DNA of 25,092 nucleotides from an uncultured Blautia sp. (GCA_900543715.1 UQSX01000040.1:1-25092), one strand, 5' to 3'. Shown: positions 16,803 through 24,846, numbered from the stretch's first letter. A program made the numbers and translations. The notes: generated by a model from the letters alone, not told the origin.

Positions 16803-18941
16803 TTATACTTCCTCCGGAGCCTCGGCTGGTATAAAGATCCGATCATGTCCGGGATTAATCTTGGTTTCAGCTTTCCTGTGGGCTTCCTCACAGAAATATT
16901 CCTGAGAATTTACAAGCTGCTTTCCTCTCTTATCAATCTTTTCATAGGTACCGTCCGGCTGCAGGATATGGGCCTTTACATTATCTGCAAGCTGTATATG
17001 GAGAATATGTTTTACTTCCTCTTTCAAATCCGGGTCTTCCACAGGAAATACAATTTCCACACGTTTGTCCAGATTTCTGGGCATCCAGTCCGCACTTCCC
17101 ATAAATAGCTGTTCTTTTCCGTCGCTGTAGAAGTAGAAAATCCTGCTGTGTTCCAGGAAATTTCCCACAATGGAACGAACTGTAATGTTCTCGCTGACTC
17201 CCGGTATCCCCGTCTTCAGACAGCAGATTCCCCGGACGATCAGATCGATCTTCACTCCTGCTGCACTTGCCGCATACAGGGCAGCGATCACATTCTTGTC
17301 ACAGAGAGAATTCATCTTTGCCACGATCCTGGCTTCCTTTCCTTCCTCTGCTTTCTTCTGCTCCATCTCGATCAGATGAAGGAAACGGTCACGCATCCAG
17401 ATAGGAGCTACCACCAGTTTATTCCAGCTCTTTGGCTCAGAATATCCTGAAAGCATATTAAATACCGCTGTAGCATCCTCTCCGATCTTTGCCGAACATG
17501 TCAGAATACCGCAGTCCGTATACTGCTTGGCTGTTGAATCGTTATAGTTACCGGTTCCCAGATGTACATACCTGCGGATTCCTTCTTCCTCTTTACGAAC
17601 TACCAAAGTAATCTTACTGTGGGTTTTCAGTCCTAAAAGTCCGTAGATTACATGGCAGCCAGCTTTCTCCAGCTTCTTGGCCCAGACAATATTGTTTTCC
17701 TCGTCAAATCTGGCTTTCAGCTCTACAAGTACCGTAACCTGTTTTCCGTTCTCTGCCGCCTGAGCCAGGGCAGCGATAATAGGAGAATTTCCGCTGACAC
17801 GGTAAAGGGTCTGCTTGATAGCCAGCACCTCCGGATCTCTGGATGCCTGACGGACAAAGTCCACTACCGGATCAAAACTCATATATGGATGATGAAGAAG
17901 AATATCTTTTCTGCGGATCTGGGTAAAGATATCCTCGTCTGTCATCATCTCTTTTACAGGAGCCGGCGTATAAGGCGGCACTTTCAGATCATCATAGCCT
18001 TCCAGTTTATACATCTTCATCAGGAAGGTCAGATCCAGGGGACCGTTAATATAATGGATATCCTCTTCTTTCATGTCAAATTCCATTTTTAATATCTTCA
18101 GAAGTCTGGGATCCATTTTCTCTTCCACATCCAGGCGGATCACCTCACCCCACTGCCTTTTCTTTAATTGTTTTTCTATCTCAGTAAGCAGATCAGCGGC
18201 CTCGTCTTCGTCGATGGTCAGGTCCGCGTTCCGGATGATCCTGTAAGGGCAGGCACAGACAACCGGATTGCTCAAAAACAGTTTTCCGATATTTCTCTCA
18301 ATGATTTCTTCCAGAAGCACTACTGTGGTCTTGCTCTTCTTATCTCCGGGAATCTCAATGATCCTTGGAAGCACCGAGGGCACCTGGACCGTTGCAAATT
18401 CCAGTTCCTCTTTTTCCTTTTTCCCTTTCTTTGCAATGAGTGCTCCGATATTCAAGGTTTTATTTCTTATCAGAGGGAAAGGTCTGGCGCTGTCCATGGC
18501 CATAGGCGTCAGCACCGGATAAACAGACTCTTCAAAATACTGATCCACAAAAACCTGCTGCTCCTCAGTAAGATCTTCATGTCTTTCTACCACCTTCACT
18601 CCTGCCTTTTTCAGTGCAGGAAGAAGGGAGCGGTTATAAGTGCTGTACTGTGCCTGGATAAAGGCCTTCACTTCAGGAGCCAGGGCTTTTAACTGTTCCT
18701 TTGGAGTCATTCCGGCGATATCCGGTTTGGTATATTTTGCATGCACCATATCTTTTAAGGACGCCACACGGACCATAAAAAATTCATCCAGGTTTGATGC
18801 GGTAATGCTCAAAAATTTCAGTCTTTCAAATAAAGGAATGCTCTTATCTCTGGCCTCAGAAAGAACTCTCTCGTTAAAGCCCAGCCAGCTGATTTCTCTG
18901 TTCCGGTAATACTCCGGTTTTGTATATGCTTTATAATCCAT
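16803..18941 (-). CDS. ppk1: Polyphosphate kinase 1
   Basis: PPK1 makes polyphosphate reversibly from ATP at the membrane or in the cytoplasm. The 712-residue protein has the N-terminal NREISWLGFNERVL and SNLDEFFMVRVA motifs and the active-site H441 in LKTHSKITLVVRK, which is phosphorylated during catalysis. Downstream are the HLGTGNYNDSTAKQYTD motif and the second conserved H598 in GNFLEHSRIFYF. Length is normal for the family. AGGAGG lies eight bases before the ATG and the gene follows ppx by 12 bases, so kinase and phosphatase are co-expressed. Confidence 0.97.
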   Translation of the reverse strand: MDYKAYTKPEYYRNREISWLGFNERVLSEARDKSIPLFERLKFLSITASNLDEFFMVRVASLKDMVHAKYTKPDIAGMTPKEQLKALAPEVKAFIQAQYSTYNRSLLPALKKAGVKVVERHEDLTEEQQVFVDQYFEESVYPVLTPMAMDSARPFPLIRNKTLNIGALIAKKGKKEKEELEFATVQVPSVLPRIIEIPGDKKSKTTVVLLEEIIERNIGKLFLSNPVVCACPYRIIRNADLTIDEDEAADLLTEIEKQLKKRQWGEVIRLDVEEKMDPRLLKILKMEFDMKEEDIHYINGPLDLTFLMKMYKLEGYDDLKVPPYTPAPVKEMMTDEDIFTQIRRKDILLHHPYMSFDPVVDFVRQASRDPEVLAIKQTLYRVSGNSPIIAALAQAAENGKQVTVLVELKARFDEENNIVWAKKLEKAGCHVIYGLLGLKTHSKITLVVRKEEEGIRRYVHLGTGNYNDSTAKQYTDCGILTCSAKIGEDATAVFNMLSGYSEPKSWNKLVVAPIWMRDRFLHLIEMEQKKAEEGKEARIVAKMNSLCDKNVIAALYAASAAGVKIDLIVRGICCLKTGIPGVSENITVRSIVGNFLEHSRIFYFYSDGKEQLFMGSADWMPRNLDKRVEIVFPVEDPDLKEEVKHILHIQLADNVKAHILQPDGTYEKIDKRGKQLVNSQEYFCEEAHRKAETKINPGHDRIFIPAEAPEEV

Positions 18942-18953
18942 TGTTCCCGCCTC

Positions 18954-20498
18954 CTATTTTTGTTTCCTTCTCTTCAATACCGGACGGATACTGAAGATTT
19001 CTTCAAAGAAGTCTGCCGCTTCCGTCAGCAGCGCTTTCTCCAAAGTCAGGTCCGACTTGGAAGATACCCGCATGATAAGTTCCTGATCTTTAACAGCAGC
19101 GCTGATCTCTTCTATCTTTTGTTTATGACTTCTGTCCAGTACATTTGCCACCCGCATGATCGCTGTCAGTTTCGCTGCCTGCATATAATCTTTTCTGTCG
19201 ATCATAGCCTTGGAGTCCGCCTCATTATAATATTCAAAAGACAGCTTGATAAATTTGACCACATTGGCAATCAATTCCCGCTCTACATGGGAGAGGCCGA
19301 TAATCTCTGTAGACATGATGATCTCATAAGCGCACTGAGCCGAGTTGCTGGAGCTGATAAAATTGCCGCAGTCATGTAAAATGGCAGCAATCTGAAGAAG
19401 CAGCCGTTCTCTTGGGCCCATTCCATGAACTTTCTTCATTCCATCAAAGATGGCCAGGGCGTTTTTCAGAACACATTGGGTATGGCTTTTTCCGCTCATA
19501 TACCTTTTCGCAATATTTTTAGCAGAAACCACAATATCATTTTCAAAATTATGTTTGCTTTTTATATATTTATGTTTTTCCGCATAATCATAAGAAATTC
19601 CATCGTTGAGCTGGGTTCCCGGCAGCCACATGGTCTGCGCCCCCAGTTCTTCTACAAATACACGGTATATGATCATAGCGGGGATCAGTATCTCCGCATA
19701 TTCCAAAGAAACATCAAGAGTCACTGAAATTTCTTCCGGCGAATGGCTCACCACCCACTGATACTCTTCCATGAAAGCCTCGTAGCTCACTGTACGGTTT
19801 TCCTTCATACTCTGTTTATGTTCAAACAGCTTATCCATGAAGGAATCTCCCATAAGGATAATGTTATCAATTTTCCTGTCTTTCAGGTGGAGCTTTTTAA
19901 ATCCCAGGATCTGATTATGTACCAGTTCCTCCACCATTTTTTCATAATGGATCGTCTCTTTTTCCACAGGATATAATATTTCCCTTACACGGAGACTTCC
20001 CAGCATGAAACGCTGAGTCGTAACCAGGGCATCCTTATCAAAAAGAGAAATCTGCATATTTCCACCGCCGACTTCAATAATCGCCGTTCCTTTTTGGATC
20101 ATTTTTGTAAAAGATTCTTCTTTTGCTGCCACAGATTTATAGCCAAAAAATCTCTGTTCAGAATTGCTGAGGATTTCTACCCGGATCCCTGTCTTCTGAT
20201 AAACCTGTTCCAGAACAATCCAGACATTCTCAGCCTCCTGCAGGGTACTGGTAGCACAGGCTCTGTAACTCTCTACCTGATACCCCTCCATAATATGAGA
20301 AAAATCCTTGAGAATATGGCAGAGCTGGTTCGCTGTGTCAAAAGCAATCTTTCCTTTGCCATATGTGTCCCTTCCGATTTCAAGTCTCTGACGTACTTCA
20401 TCTATCAGACGGATTCCTATTCTTGGAGACATTTCATATATGTCCATGCATACGTTATAGGAACCTACGTCTATAGCAGCAAATGTTGTAATTCCCAT
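18954..20498 (-). CDS. ppx: Exopolyphosphatase / pppGpp phosphatase (Ppx/GppA) with C-terminal HD domain
   Basis: This enzyme removes terminal phosphates from polyphosphate or the 5' phosphate of pppGpp. The 514-residue protein has the ASKHA phosphatase fold: AAIDVGSYNVCMD (7–20), E114 in LSNSEQRFFGYKS, which corresponds to the catalytic Glu region, and the phosphate-binding EVGGGNMQ (142–149). The C-terminal half holds an HD-type helical domain (H339, H375-D376 in AAILHDCGNF). GGGNMQ replaces the more common GGGSTE, a variation I cannot rank. AGGAGGAAGGGAGAA precedes the ATG. The operon order is patatin-ppx-ppk1. Confidence 0.93.
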   Translation of the reverse strand: MGITTFAAIDVGSYNVCMDIYEMSPRIGIRLIDEVRQRLEIGRDTYGKGKIAFDTANQLCHILKDFSHIMEGYQVESYRACATSTLQEAENVWIVLEQVYQKTGIRVEILSNSEQRFFGYKSVAAKEESFTKMIQKGTAIIEVGGGNMQISLFDKDALVTTQRFMLGSLRVREILYPVEKETIHYEKMVEELVHNQILGFKKLHLKDRKIDNIILMGDSFMDKLFEHKQSMKENRTVSYEAFMEEYQWVVSHSPEEISVTLDVSLEYAEILIPAMIIYRVFVEELGAQTMWLPGTQLNDGISYDYAEKHKYIKSKHNFENDIVVSAKNIAKRYMSGKSHTQCVLKNALAIFDGMKKVHGMGPRERLLLQIAAILHDCGNFISSSNSAQCAYEIIMSTEIIGLSHVERELIANVVKFIKLSFEYYNEADSKAMIDRKDYMQAAKLTAIMRVANVLDRSHKQKIEEISAAVKDQELIMRVSSKSDLTLEKALLTEAADFFEEIFSIRPVLKRRKQK

Positions 20499-20570
20499 TT
20501 CTCCCTTCCTCCTGTCCGTTATTTTTTCCTGATCCCGGCAGTAAAATTCCTCCTTCCGGGAAGTCTCAGG

Positions 20571-21428
20571 CTATGCGAGAAATTCTAGTAACTTCTCATA
20601 CTCTTTTTCTGCGATACGATACCCTTCCTGATAAAGAGCTTCCAATTTTTCCCGGTCTTTTTCGATCCTGCCGATTTCCACCGGTTTTTCAGGGCAGATG
20701 ATAAACACTCTGCCTTCTTTCTCCTCCTGGATCAGATAATCCAGAGTTTCATTATATCGGATATGCCGGTCTTGCATGCGTTCTACAAGTTTTGGAAATT
20801 CCTTCTGGTAGCGCAGCCGGACTAAAGGCATCACTTTATTTGGGCCTTTTCTGTAGCTTCGGTCTCTTGTTAAGACAACTACTGTCTTTTCATTGCCCAA
20901 CTCCTGAGATTTTCTGACCGGTATAGAATCCGATATTCCGCCATCCAGATATGGCTTTTTTCTGATCCACACAGTTCTGGACAAAAGAGGCAGGGAGCTG
21001 GAGGCCCTGACATAATGAATTCCCTTGTGCATATCATCCAGCCTTTTATATTCCGCTTCTCCGGTCTGACAGTTTGTAACTACCGCATAAAATTCCGTAG
21101 GATTTTTGTCATAGGCTTCATAATCATAGGGATTCAATTCTTCAGGAATCTTCCTGTAGCACATATCCACCCCAAACATATCCCCTGTCTTCAGCAGGCT
21201 TTTAAAGCTGCAGTAATTTTCATCGTCCAGATAATCAGTATTCGTCTCGAAGCCTCTCCTTCTCTGTTTGGAAAGGTAGCTGCAGGCATGGCAGGCTCCC
21301 GCCGACACACCAATGCAAGTATGAAAAAAAATGTCTTTGTCCAGGAAGAAATCCAGCACGCCTGCGGTAAAAGCCCCCCGCATGCCGCCGCCTTCCAGAA
21401 CAAGACCTGTATTATTGTTCCAATTCAT
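20571..21428 (-). CDS. Patatin-like phospholipase (RssA/YjjU group)
   Basis: This is a 285-residue serine-aspartate hydrolase. The oxyanion motif GLVLEGGGMRGAF (8–20) precedes the nucleophile elbow GVSAG with S42 and the partner D162 in YLDGGISDSIPV, so the catalytic dyad is complete. It should cleave acyl groups from lipids, substrate unknown. No signal peptide is seen, so it acts in the cytoplasm. It is the first gene of the patatin–ppx–ppk1 group, 72 bases before ppx. Confidence 0.9.
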   Translation of the reverse strand: MNWNNNTGLVLEGGGMRGAFTAGVLDFFLDKDIFFHTCIGVSAGACHACSYLSKQRRRGFETNTDYLDDENYCSFKSLLKTGDMFGVDMCYRKIPEELNPYDYEAYDKNPTEFYAVVTNCQTGEAEYKRLDDMHKGIHYVRASSSLPLLSRTVWIRKKPYLDGGISDSIPVRKSQELGNEKTVVVLTRDRSYRKGPNKVMPLVRLRYQKEFPKLVERMQDRHIRYNETLDYLIQEEKEGRVFIICPEKPVEIGRIEKDREKLEALYQEGYRIAEKEYEKLLEFLA

Positions 21429-21457
21429 AGAGTCCCTTCTTTCTGTTCATTATTCTT

Positions 21458-21466
21458 ATTGTAACA
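21458..21466 (-). promoter_or_regulatory. Extended -10 promoter candidate for the patatin gene
   Basis: The minus strand shows TGT followed by TACAAT, 30 bases before the patatin start. This extended -10 could work without a strong -35; only a T-rich stretch is present at the -35 position. Confidence 0.45.
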
Positions 21467-21566
21467 CGAAAATAGGAAGTAAAAAAGTTAAATCCATTTA
21501 AAAAAGTTCAACCAATAAAAAATTAAAATCAAATTATAAATCTTATTCTATTTTTTTATCTTTTCT

Positions 21567-21596
21567 AAAAAAGAGCCCCGATCATTACCATACCGG
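21567..21596 (-). terminator. Weak terminator candidate after the unknown gene at 21619–22059
   Basis: The transcript from the unknown gene could fold with CCG/CGG and AAGAG/CTCTT pairs with unpaired bases between them (partner bases reach slightly beyond 21596), followed by a run of six U. The stem is weak, so confidence is low. Confidence 0.3.
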
Positions 21597-21618
21597 AACT
21601 CCCTCTTACTCTGTATCA

Positions 21619-22059
21619 CTAACTACTTTTAATTTCCTGCTTTTGTTTATATATTTCTTTCAAATCCTCCACAGCCATGGCAACATCCATCGTATGAAAC
21701 CCCAGATAGCAGCTTCTCATCAGTGGCGCATCCGCCTGAGCATAAATCTGTTTACTGTTTTCGCCGGTATAAAAATGCCAATACCGATATACATATCCCA
21801 TCCAGTATACCTCCTCCTGGTCATAATTTTCTCCCAAACAGTTTTCTAAGTTCACCTCGTCCATCAGATTCTCCAGGATATATTCTTCCCCTGCCCATTG
21901 CATTCGGTCATATGGATAATCCATAAATTCTGCCGTTTCGCTGTTCATATATTTTTCTGCGAAATCCGGATATTGTATATGATTTTTCAAGGCCAGTTCA
22001 AACAGCCTTCCCTGAATATCACACAACTGCAATTCAAATGTTGAAAGTTCTTTTTTCAT
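21619..22059 (-). CDS. Unrecognised 146-residue protein
   Basis: I do not recognise the family with certainty. The protein is soluble, without signal peptide or membrane span. It is acidic and unusually rich in Tyr and Trp (YPYDRMQWAGEEYILE, YWMGYVYRYWHFYTGE), and ends in helix-rich MAVEDLKEIYKQKQE. It lacks enzyme motifs. The compact, aromatic, acidic character and orphan position resemble proteins found next to small toxin genes in gut Clostridia, but no toxin gene is visible here, so that link is inference. GAGGAAAGCG lies before the ATG. It is flanked by the patatin promoter and the sdpI-like gene, 95 bases apart. Confidence 0.72.
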   Translation of the reverse strand: MKKELSTFELQLCDIQGRLFELALKNHIQYPDFAEKYMNSETAEFMDYPYDRMQWAGEEYILENLMDEVNLENCLGENYDQEEVYWMGYVYRYWHFYTGENSKQIYAQADAPLMRSCYLGFHTMDVAMAVEDLKEIYKQKQEIKSS

Positions 22060-22154
22060 GACTCGCTTTCCTCTTCCTTCCAGACAATCTCACCCCTACT
22101 CCCTTTTCCCGCTCTTTATCAGTGATGAATAGAACAACAGTATGGACATATGAA

Positions 22155-22805
22155 TCATATTCCTTTTTTAAACAACCAGAAAGAATACCCCACCGATATA
22201 ACAATACAGATAAGCAAAATGCCGATCATTATAGTAAATATAATCGTATCGCCCAGCCAGATACCTGCAACACCATCTAAGGCAACTAAAATGCCGCCTA
22301 TAATAAAAAGTTTTCCGCCTAACCGGTGTGTCCGGTACCAATTTTCCTCACTACATAATGTCCAAGGTAATTTGATGCCGATTGTATAATTTTGTCGAAG
22401 CTTTGGCATATAGTTGCCAAGAAGAATAAATAAAACCCCCATCAAAATGGAAACTACAGCCGAAATATTTACTTTTATTCCAAGTGCAATCAAATAGGTT
22501 ATTCCATTCATTAAAATCGAGATAACGGGAACAATCCAGAATATCAATATCATTGGTTTTTTATGAATATTTGTTTTTTTAGGATCGTTCAAAGTTAGAA
22601 AAACTGCAAAAAGATGTATGATCATCAAAATACATGGCAAAAAAAATACTGTTGATGCTTTACTGGACCATCCATTTGCCTGTCCATTTGCACCCCAGTG
22701 AGTCGCAATGGAATCTGGAAGTTTACTCCATAAAATCAGTCCGATCAAAATCGGCAGCCCCGTAAGAAATGTAGTTAAAATAATCGTTCTCCTATATTTT
22801 TTCAT
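22155..22805 (-). CDS. SdpI-like immunity membrane protein (DUF1648 plus SdpI)
   Basis: This 216-residue, six-span membrane protein has an N-terminal DUF1648 segment (LPDSIATHWGANGQANGW) and the C-terminal SdpI signature (YMPKLRQNYTIGIKLPWTL … WYRTHRLGGKLF). In B. subtilis, SdpI protects against the SdpC toxin and also holds the repressor SdpR at the membrane. Here it follows an SdpR-like gene by one base, with AAAGGAGAAACTTGAT before the ATG, so the operon is repressor then immunity protein. No SdpA/B/C gene lies in the window. Other SdpI-like proteins may have roles unrelated to toxins. Confidence 0.87.
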   Translation of the reverse strand: MKKYRRTIILTTFLTGLPILIGLILWSKLPDSIATHWGANGQANGWSSKASTVFFLPCILMIIHLFAVFLTLNDPKKTNIHKKPMILIFWIVPVISILMNGITYLIALGIKVNISAVVSILMGVLFILLGNYMPKLRQNYTIGIKLPWTLCSEENWYRTHRLGGKLFIIGGILVALDGVAGIWLGDTIIFTIMIGILLICIVISVGYSFWLFKKGI

Positions 22806-22806
22806 A

Positions 22807-23073
22807 TCAAGTTTCTCCTTTCAAATCTGACAGCCATACCATAATTTCTTCCAGAACAGTTAGATTCAGCTCATAGAATATAAAATTCTTTTCTCGTTTT
22901 TCACGTATCAAATCTGCTCGCTTTAGAATCTTAAGATGATAGGAAACGGTTGCTTGAGTCATATCAAAATGCCGTGAAATATCCCCTGCCGAAAGACACC
23001 CGTCTTTCAGCATTTCAAGAATCCGTCTCCTTGCCGGATCTGATAATGCTTTAAAAGTTTCTGCAAATCCCAA
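22807..23073 (-). CDS. ArsR-family autorepressor, SdpR-like
   Basis: This winged-helix ArsR protein has 88 residues from a TTG start, close to B. subtilis SdpR (about 90). It begins with FKALSDPARRRILEMLKDG and continues with CLSAGDISRHFDMTQATVSYHLKIL (the recognition helix follows MTQATV) and the wing KREKNFIFYELN. No cysteine metal site is evident. I chose TTG at 23073: AGGGAG is eight bases upstream and the conserved sequence starts right after it. The frame extends to a TTG at 23163, but that codon is the -35 box. It probably represses itself and sdpI through the palindrome at 23113–23132. Confidence 0.85.
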   Translation of the reverse strand: MGFAETFKALSDPARRRILEMLKDGCLSAGDISRHFDMTQATVSYHLKILKRADLIREKREKNFIFYELNLTVLEEIMVWLSDLKGET

Positions 23074-23112
23074 TCTACCACTCCCTCGTATAGATAATTC
23101 CTGATTGTAACT

Positions 23113-23132
23113 ATTTAGAAATATTTCTAAAT
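23113..23132. promoter_or_regulatory. 20-bp perfect palindrome, likely SdpR-like operator
   Basis: ATTTAGAAATATTTCTAAAT is perfectly palindromic. It begins two bases after the -10 box and covers the predicted start point, so repressor bound there should block transcription. It lies 40 bases before the repressor start codon. No second copy was seen elsewhere in the window. Confidence 0.75.
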
Positions 23133-23134
23133 TA

Positions 23135-23163
23135 TATATATACCTTTCAAATCCTTCTGTCAA
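23135..23163 (-). promoter_or_regulatory. Promoter of the sdpR/sdpI-like operon
   Basis: The minus strand has consensus TTGACA (23158–23163), a 17-base spacer, and TATATA (23135–23140). The palindromic operator follows at once. Confidence 0.7.
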
Positions 23164-23258
23164 CAGTTATCACCAATACTTTTTGGCAATTTGAATGATT
23201 ACTGTTCTTTTCTGTTCGACAATGGTTAAATGTCCAGTAGTTTAGAATTTTGGGCAAG

Positions 23259-23290
23259 AAAAAAGCTCTCTAGCCAAAGGCTAAAGAGCT
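23259..23290 (-). terminator. Intrinsic terminator after tRNA-Leu
   Basis: A 12-bp stem with one mismatch (23264–23275 with 23279–23290), AAA loop, and a run of six U on the minus transcript. It lies eight bases beyond the tRNA 3' end. Confidence 0.88.
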
Positions 23291-23298
23291 GAATTTAC

Positions 23299-23381
23299 TG
23301 CCGGCAGCGGGACTTGAACCCGCACGTGGTTGCCCACAACAGATTTTGAGTCTGCCTCGTCTGCCATTCCGACACGCCGGC
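23299..23381 (-). tRNA. tRNA-Leu (anticodon CAA)
   Basis: This is an 83-base class II tRNA. The acceptor GCCGGCG pairs with TGCCGGC and the discriminator is A. The anticodon stem GCAGA/TCTGT encloses CTCAAAA with anticodon CAA. The long variable arm TGTGGGCAACCACG and the T arm GCGGG-TTCAAGT-CCCGC are clear. No CCA is encoded. It reads UUG leucine codons. Confidence 0.95.
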
Positions 23382-23390
23382 ATCTTTTGC

Positions 23391-23470
23391 TGAACCGATA
23401 GTTAGGATATCACAAATCCGGGAGAATTGCAAGTGTTTTCTGCAATTCTCCTGTAATCCCTAACAGTTCA
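23391..23470 (-). terminator. Large nested inverted repeat after the lysA-like gene
   Basis: An inner 11-bp perfect stem (GGAGAATTGCA, 23421–23431, with 23441–23451) is surrounded by GTTAGGAT/ATCCCTAAC and TGAAC/GTTCA pairs. The result is a long, interrupted stem, starting 28 bases after the lysA-like stop. No U-tract follows. The tRNA-Leu -35 box lies inside the inner stem, so ending one transcript and starting the next share the same bases. Confidence 0.55.
23404..23432 (-). promoter_or_regulatory. Predicted promoter of tRNA-Leu
   Basis: The minus strand shows TTGCAA (23427–23432), a 17-base spacer, and TATCCT (23404–23409), about 22 bases before the tRNA 5' end. It overlaps the inverted repeat at the end of the lysA-like gene. 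Confidence 0.5.
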
Positions 23471-23497
23471 GCCATGGAGCTGTCCTCTTCTCTTTTC

Positions 23498-24775
23498 TTA
23501 CTTATTGCAGTCCAGTTCTTTATAGATATCAAAGCAGTCAAAGGTAGCAAAGTAATCCTTTGGCGTCTCCGCTCTTCTGATAAGCTGGGCAGTTCCGTCC
23601 TCTTTCAGCAGGATCTCTGCGGATTTTAATTTGCCATTGTAATTATATCCCATAGCAAATCCATGAGCCCCTGTATCATGGATCACCAGAAGGTCTCCCA
23701 TATCAATCTTCGGCAGCATTCTGTCCACTGCGAATTTATCATTGTTTTCACAGAGAGAACCGGTAATATCATATTTATGGTCGCAGGGCTGGTCTTCTTT
23801 TCCCATGACTGTGATATGATGATAAGCCCCGTACATAGCCGGGCGCATAAGGTTTACCGCACAGGCGTCTACTCCGATATATTCTTTATAGATATGTTTT
23901 TCATGGATTGCTTTTGTTACCAGGCAGCCGTAAGGTCCCATCATAAAACGGCCCAGCTCTGTGTAGATAGCCACGTCACCCATACCTGCAGGAACCAGCA
24001 CTTCCTCGTAAACTTTCCGGACCCCTTCGCCAATGGCCCGGATATCATTTGGCTCCTGGTCAGGACGGTAGGGAATTCCCACACCGCCGGAAAGGTTGAT
24101 AAAGCACACCTTGGCTCCTGTCTCTTTTTCCAGTTTTACTGCCAGTTCAAAAAGCTGTTTTGCCAGCATAGGGTAATACTCGTTAGTCACGGTATTGCTG
24201 GCCAGGAAAGCATGGATGCCAAACTCCTCCGCTCCCTTTGCTTTCAGGATACGGAAAGCCTCAAAAAGCTGATCCTGGGTCATTCCGTACTTGGCATCTC
24301 CTGGATTGTCCATGATGCCATTGCTGATTTCAAAGATTCCTCCTGGATTAAAACGGCAGCTGATTCTCTTTGGAATAGTTCCGATGGCTTCTTCCAGGAA
24401 AGGAATATGGGTAATGTCATCCAGGTTGATCGTCGCTCCCATCTCATAGGCGTACCGAAATTCTTCTGCCGGGGTATCATTGGAAGAAAACATAATGTCT
24501 TCTCCTGTGCAGCCTATGGCTTTGGACAGCATCAATTCCGTATAAGAGGAGCAGTCGCAGCCAAATCCATATTCCCGAAGAATCTGGATCAAGAAAGGAT
24601 TGGGCGTTGCTTTTACAGCAAAGTATTCTTTAAAACCCTTGTTCCAGGAAAAAGCCTCCTTCATAGCCCTGGCATTTTCTCTTATGCCTTTTTCATCATA
24701 AAGGTGAAAGGGCGTAGGAAACTCTTTCACAATTTCATCTAACTGTTCTTTTGTCACAAATGGCTTCTTCTCCAT
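23498..24775 (-). CDS. lysA: Diaminopimelate decarboxylase-like PLP enzyme (divergent)
   Basis: This 425-residue fold-III PLP decarboxylase is expected to turn meso-diaminopimelate into lysine. The PLP lysine is K55 in YFAVKATPNP, followed by the family's YGFGCDCSSYTE. GGVGIPY, GRFMMGPYG, SLCENNDKFA and GAHGFAMGYNYNG cover the phosphate and substrate regions. Several signatures differ from common LysA: HIGSQ is replaced by FLASN, GGGFG by SGGVG, and EPGR by ELGR, so it belongs to a separate clade and the substrate is not certain. I chose the ATG at 24775 because AAGGAGAACAAAC precedes it; the frame extends 13 codons further without a ribosome binding site. It has its own promoter and no lysine riboswitch. 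Confidence 0.8.
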   Translation of the reverse strand: MEKKPFVTKEQLDEIVKEFPTPFHLYDEKGIRENARAMKEAFSWNKGFKEYFAVKATPNPFLIQILREYGFGCDCSSYTELMLSKAIGCTGEDIMFSSNDTPAEEFRYAYEMGATINLDDITHIPFLEEAIGTIPKRISCRFNPGGIFEISNGIMDNPGDAKYGMTQDQLFEAFRILKAKGAEEFGIHAFLASNTVTNEYYPMLAKQLFELAVKLEKETGAKVCFINLSGGVGIPYRPDQEPNDIRAIGEGVRKVYEEVLVPAGMGDVAIYTELGRFMMGPYGCLVTKAIHEKHIYKEYIGVDACAVNLMRPAMYGAYHHITVMGKEDQPCDHKYDITGSLCENNDKFAVDRMLPKIDMGDLLVIHDTGAHGFAMGYNYNGKLKSAEILLKEDGTAQLIRRAETPKDYFATFDCFDIYKELDCNK

Positions 24776-24846
24776 GTTTGTTCTCCTTTTTCTATTTAAT
24801 CTGTATCTCAGCAAAAGGCTTATCCGCCTGATAAAATCCAGAATTC

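Noticed and set aside
23074..23163. Longer form of the ArsR repressor with 30 extra N-terminal residues
   Set aside because: The start codon would be the TTG of the -35 box and the extra part spans the promoter and operator; the TTG at 23073 has a ribosome binding site and gives the SdpR length.
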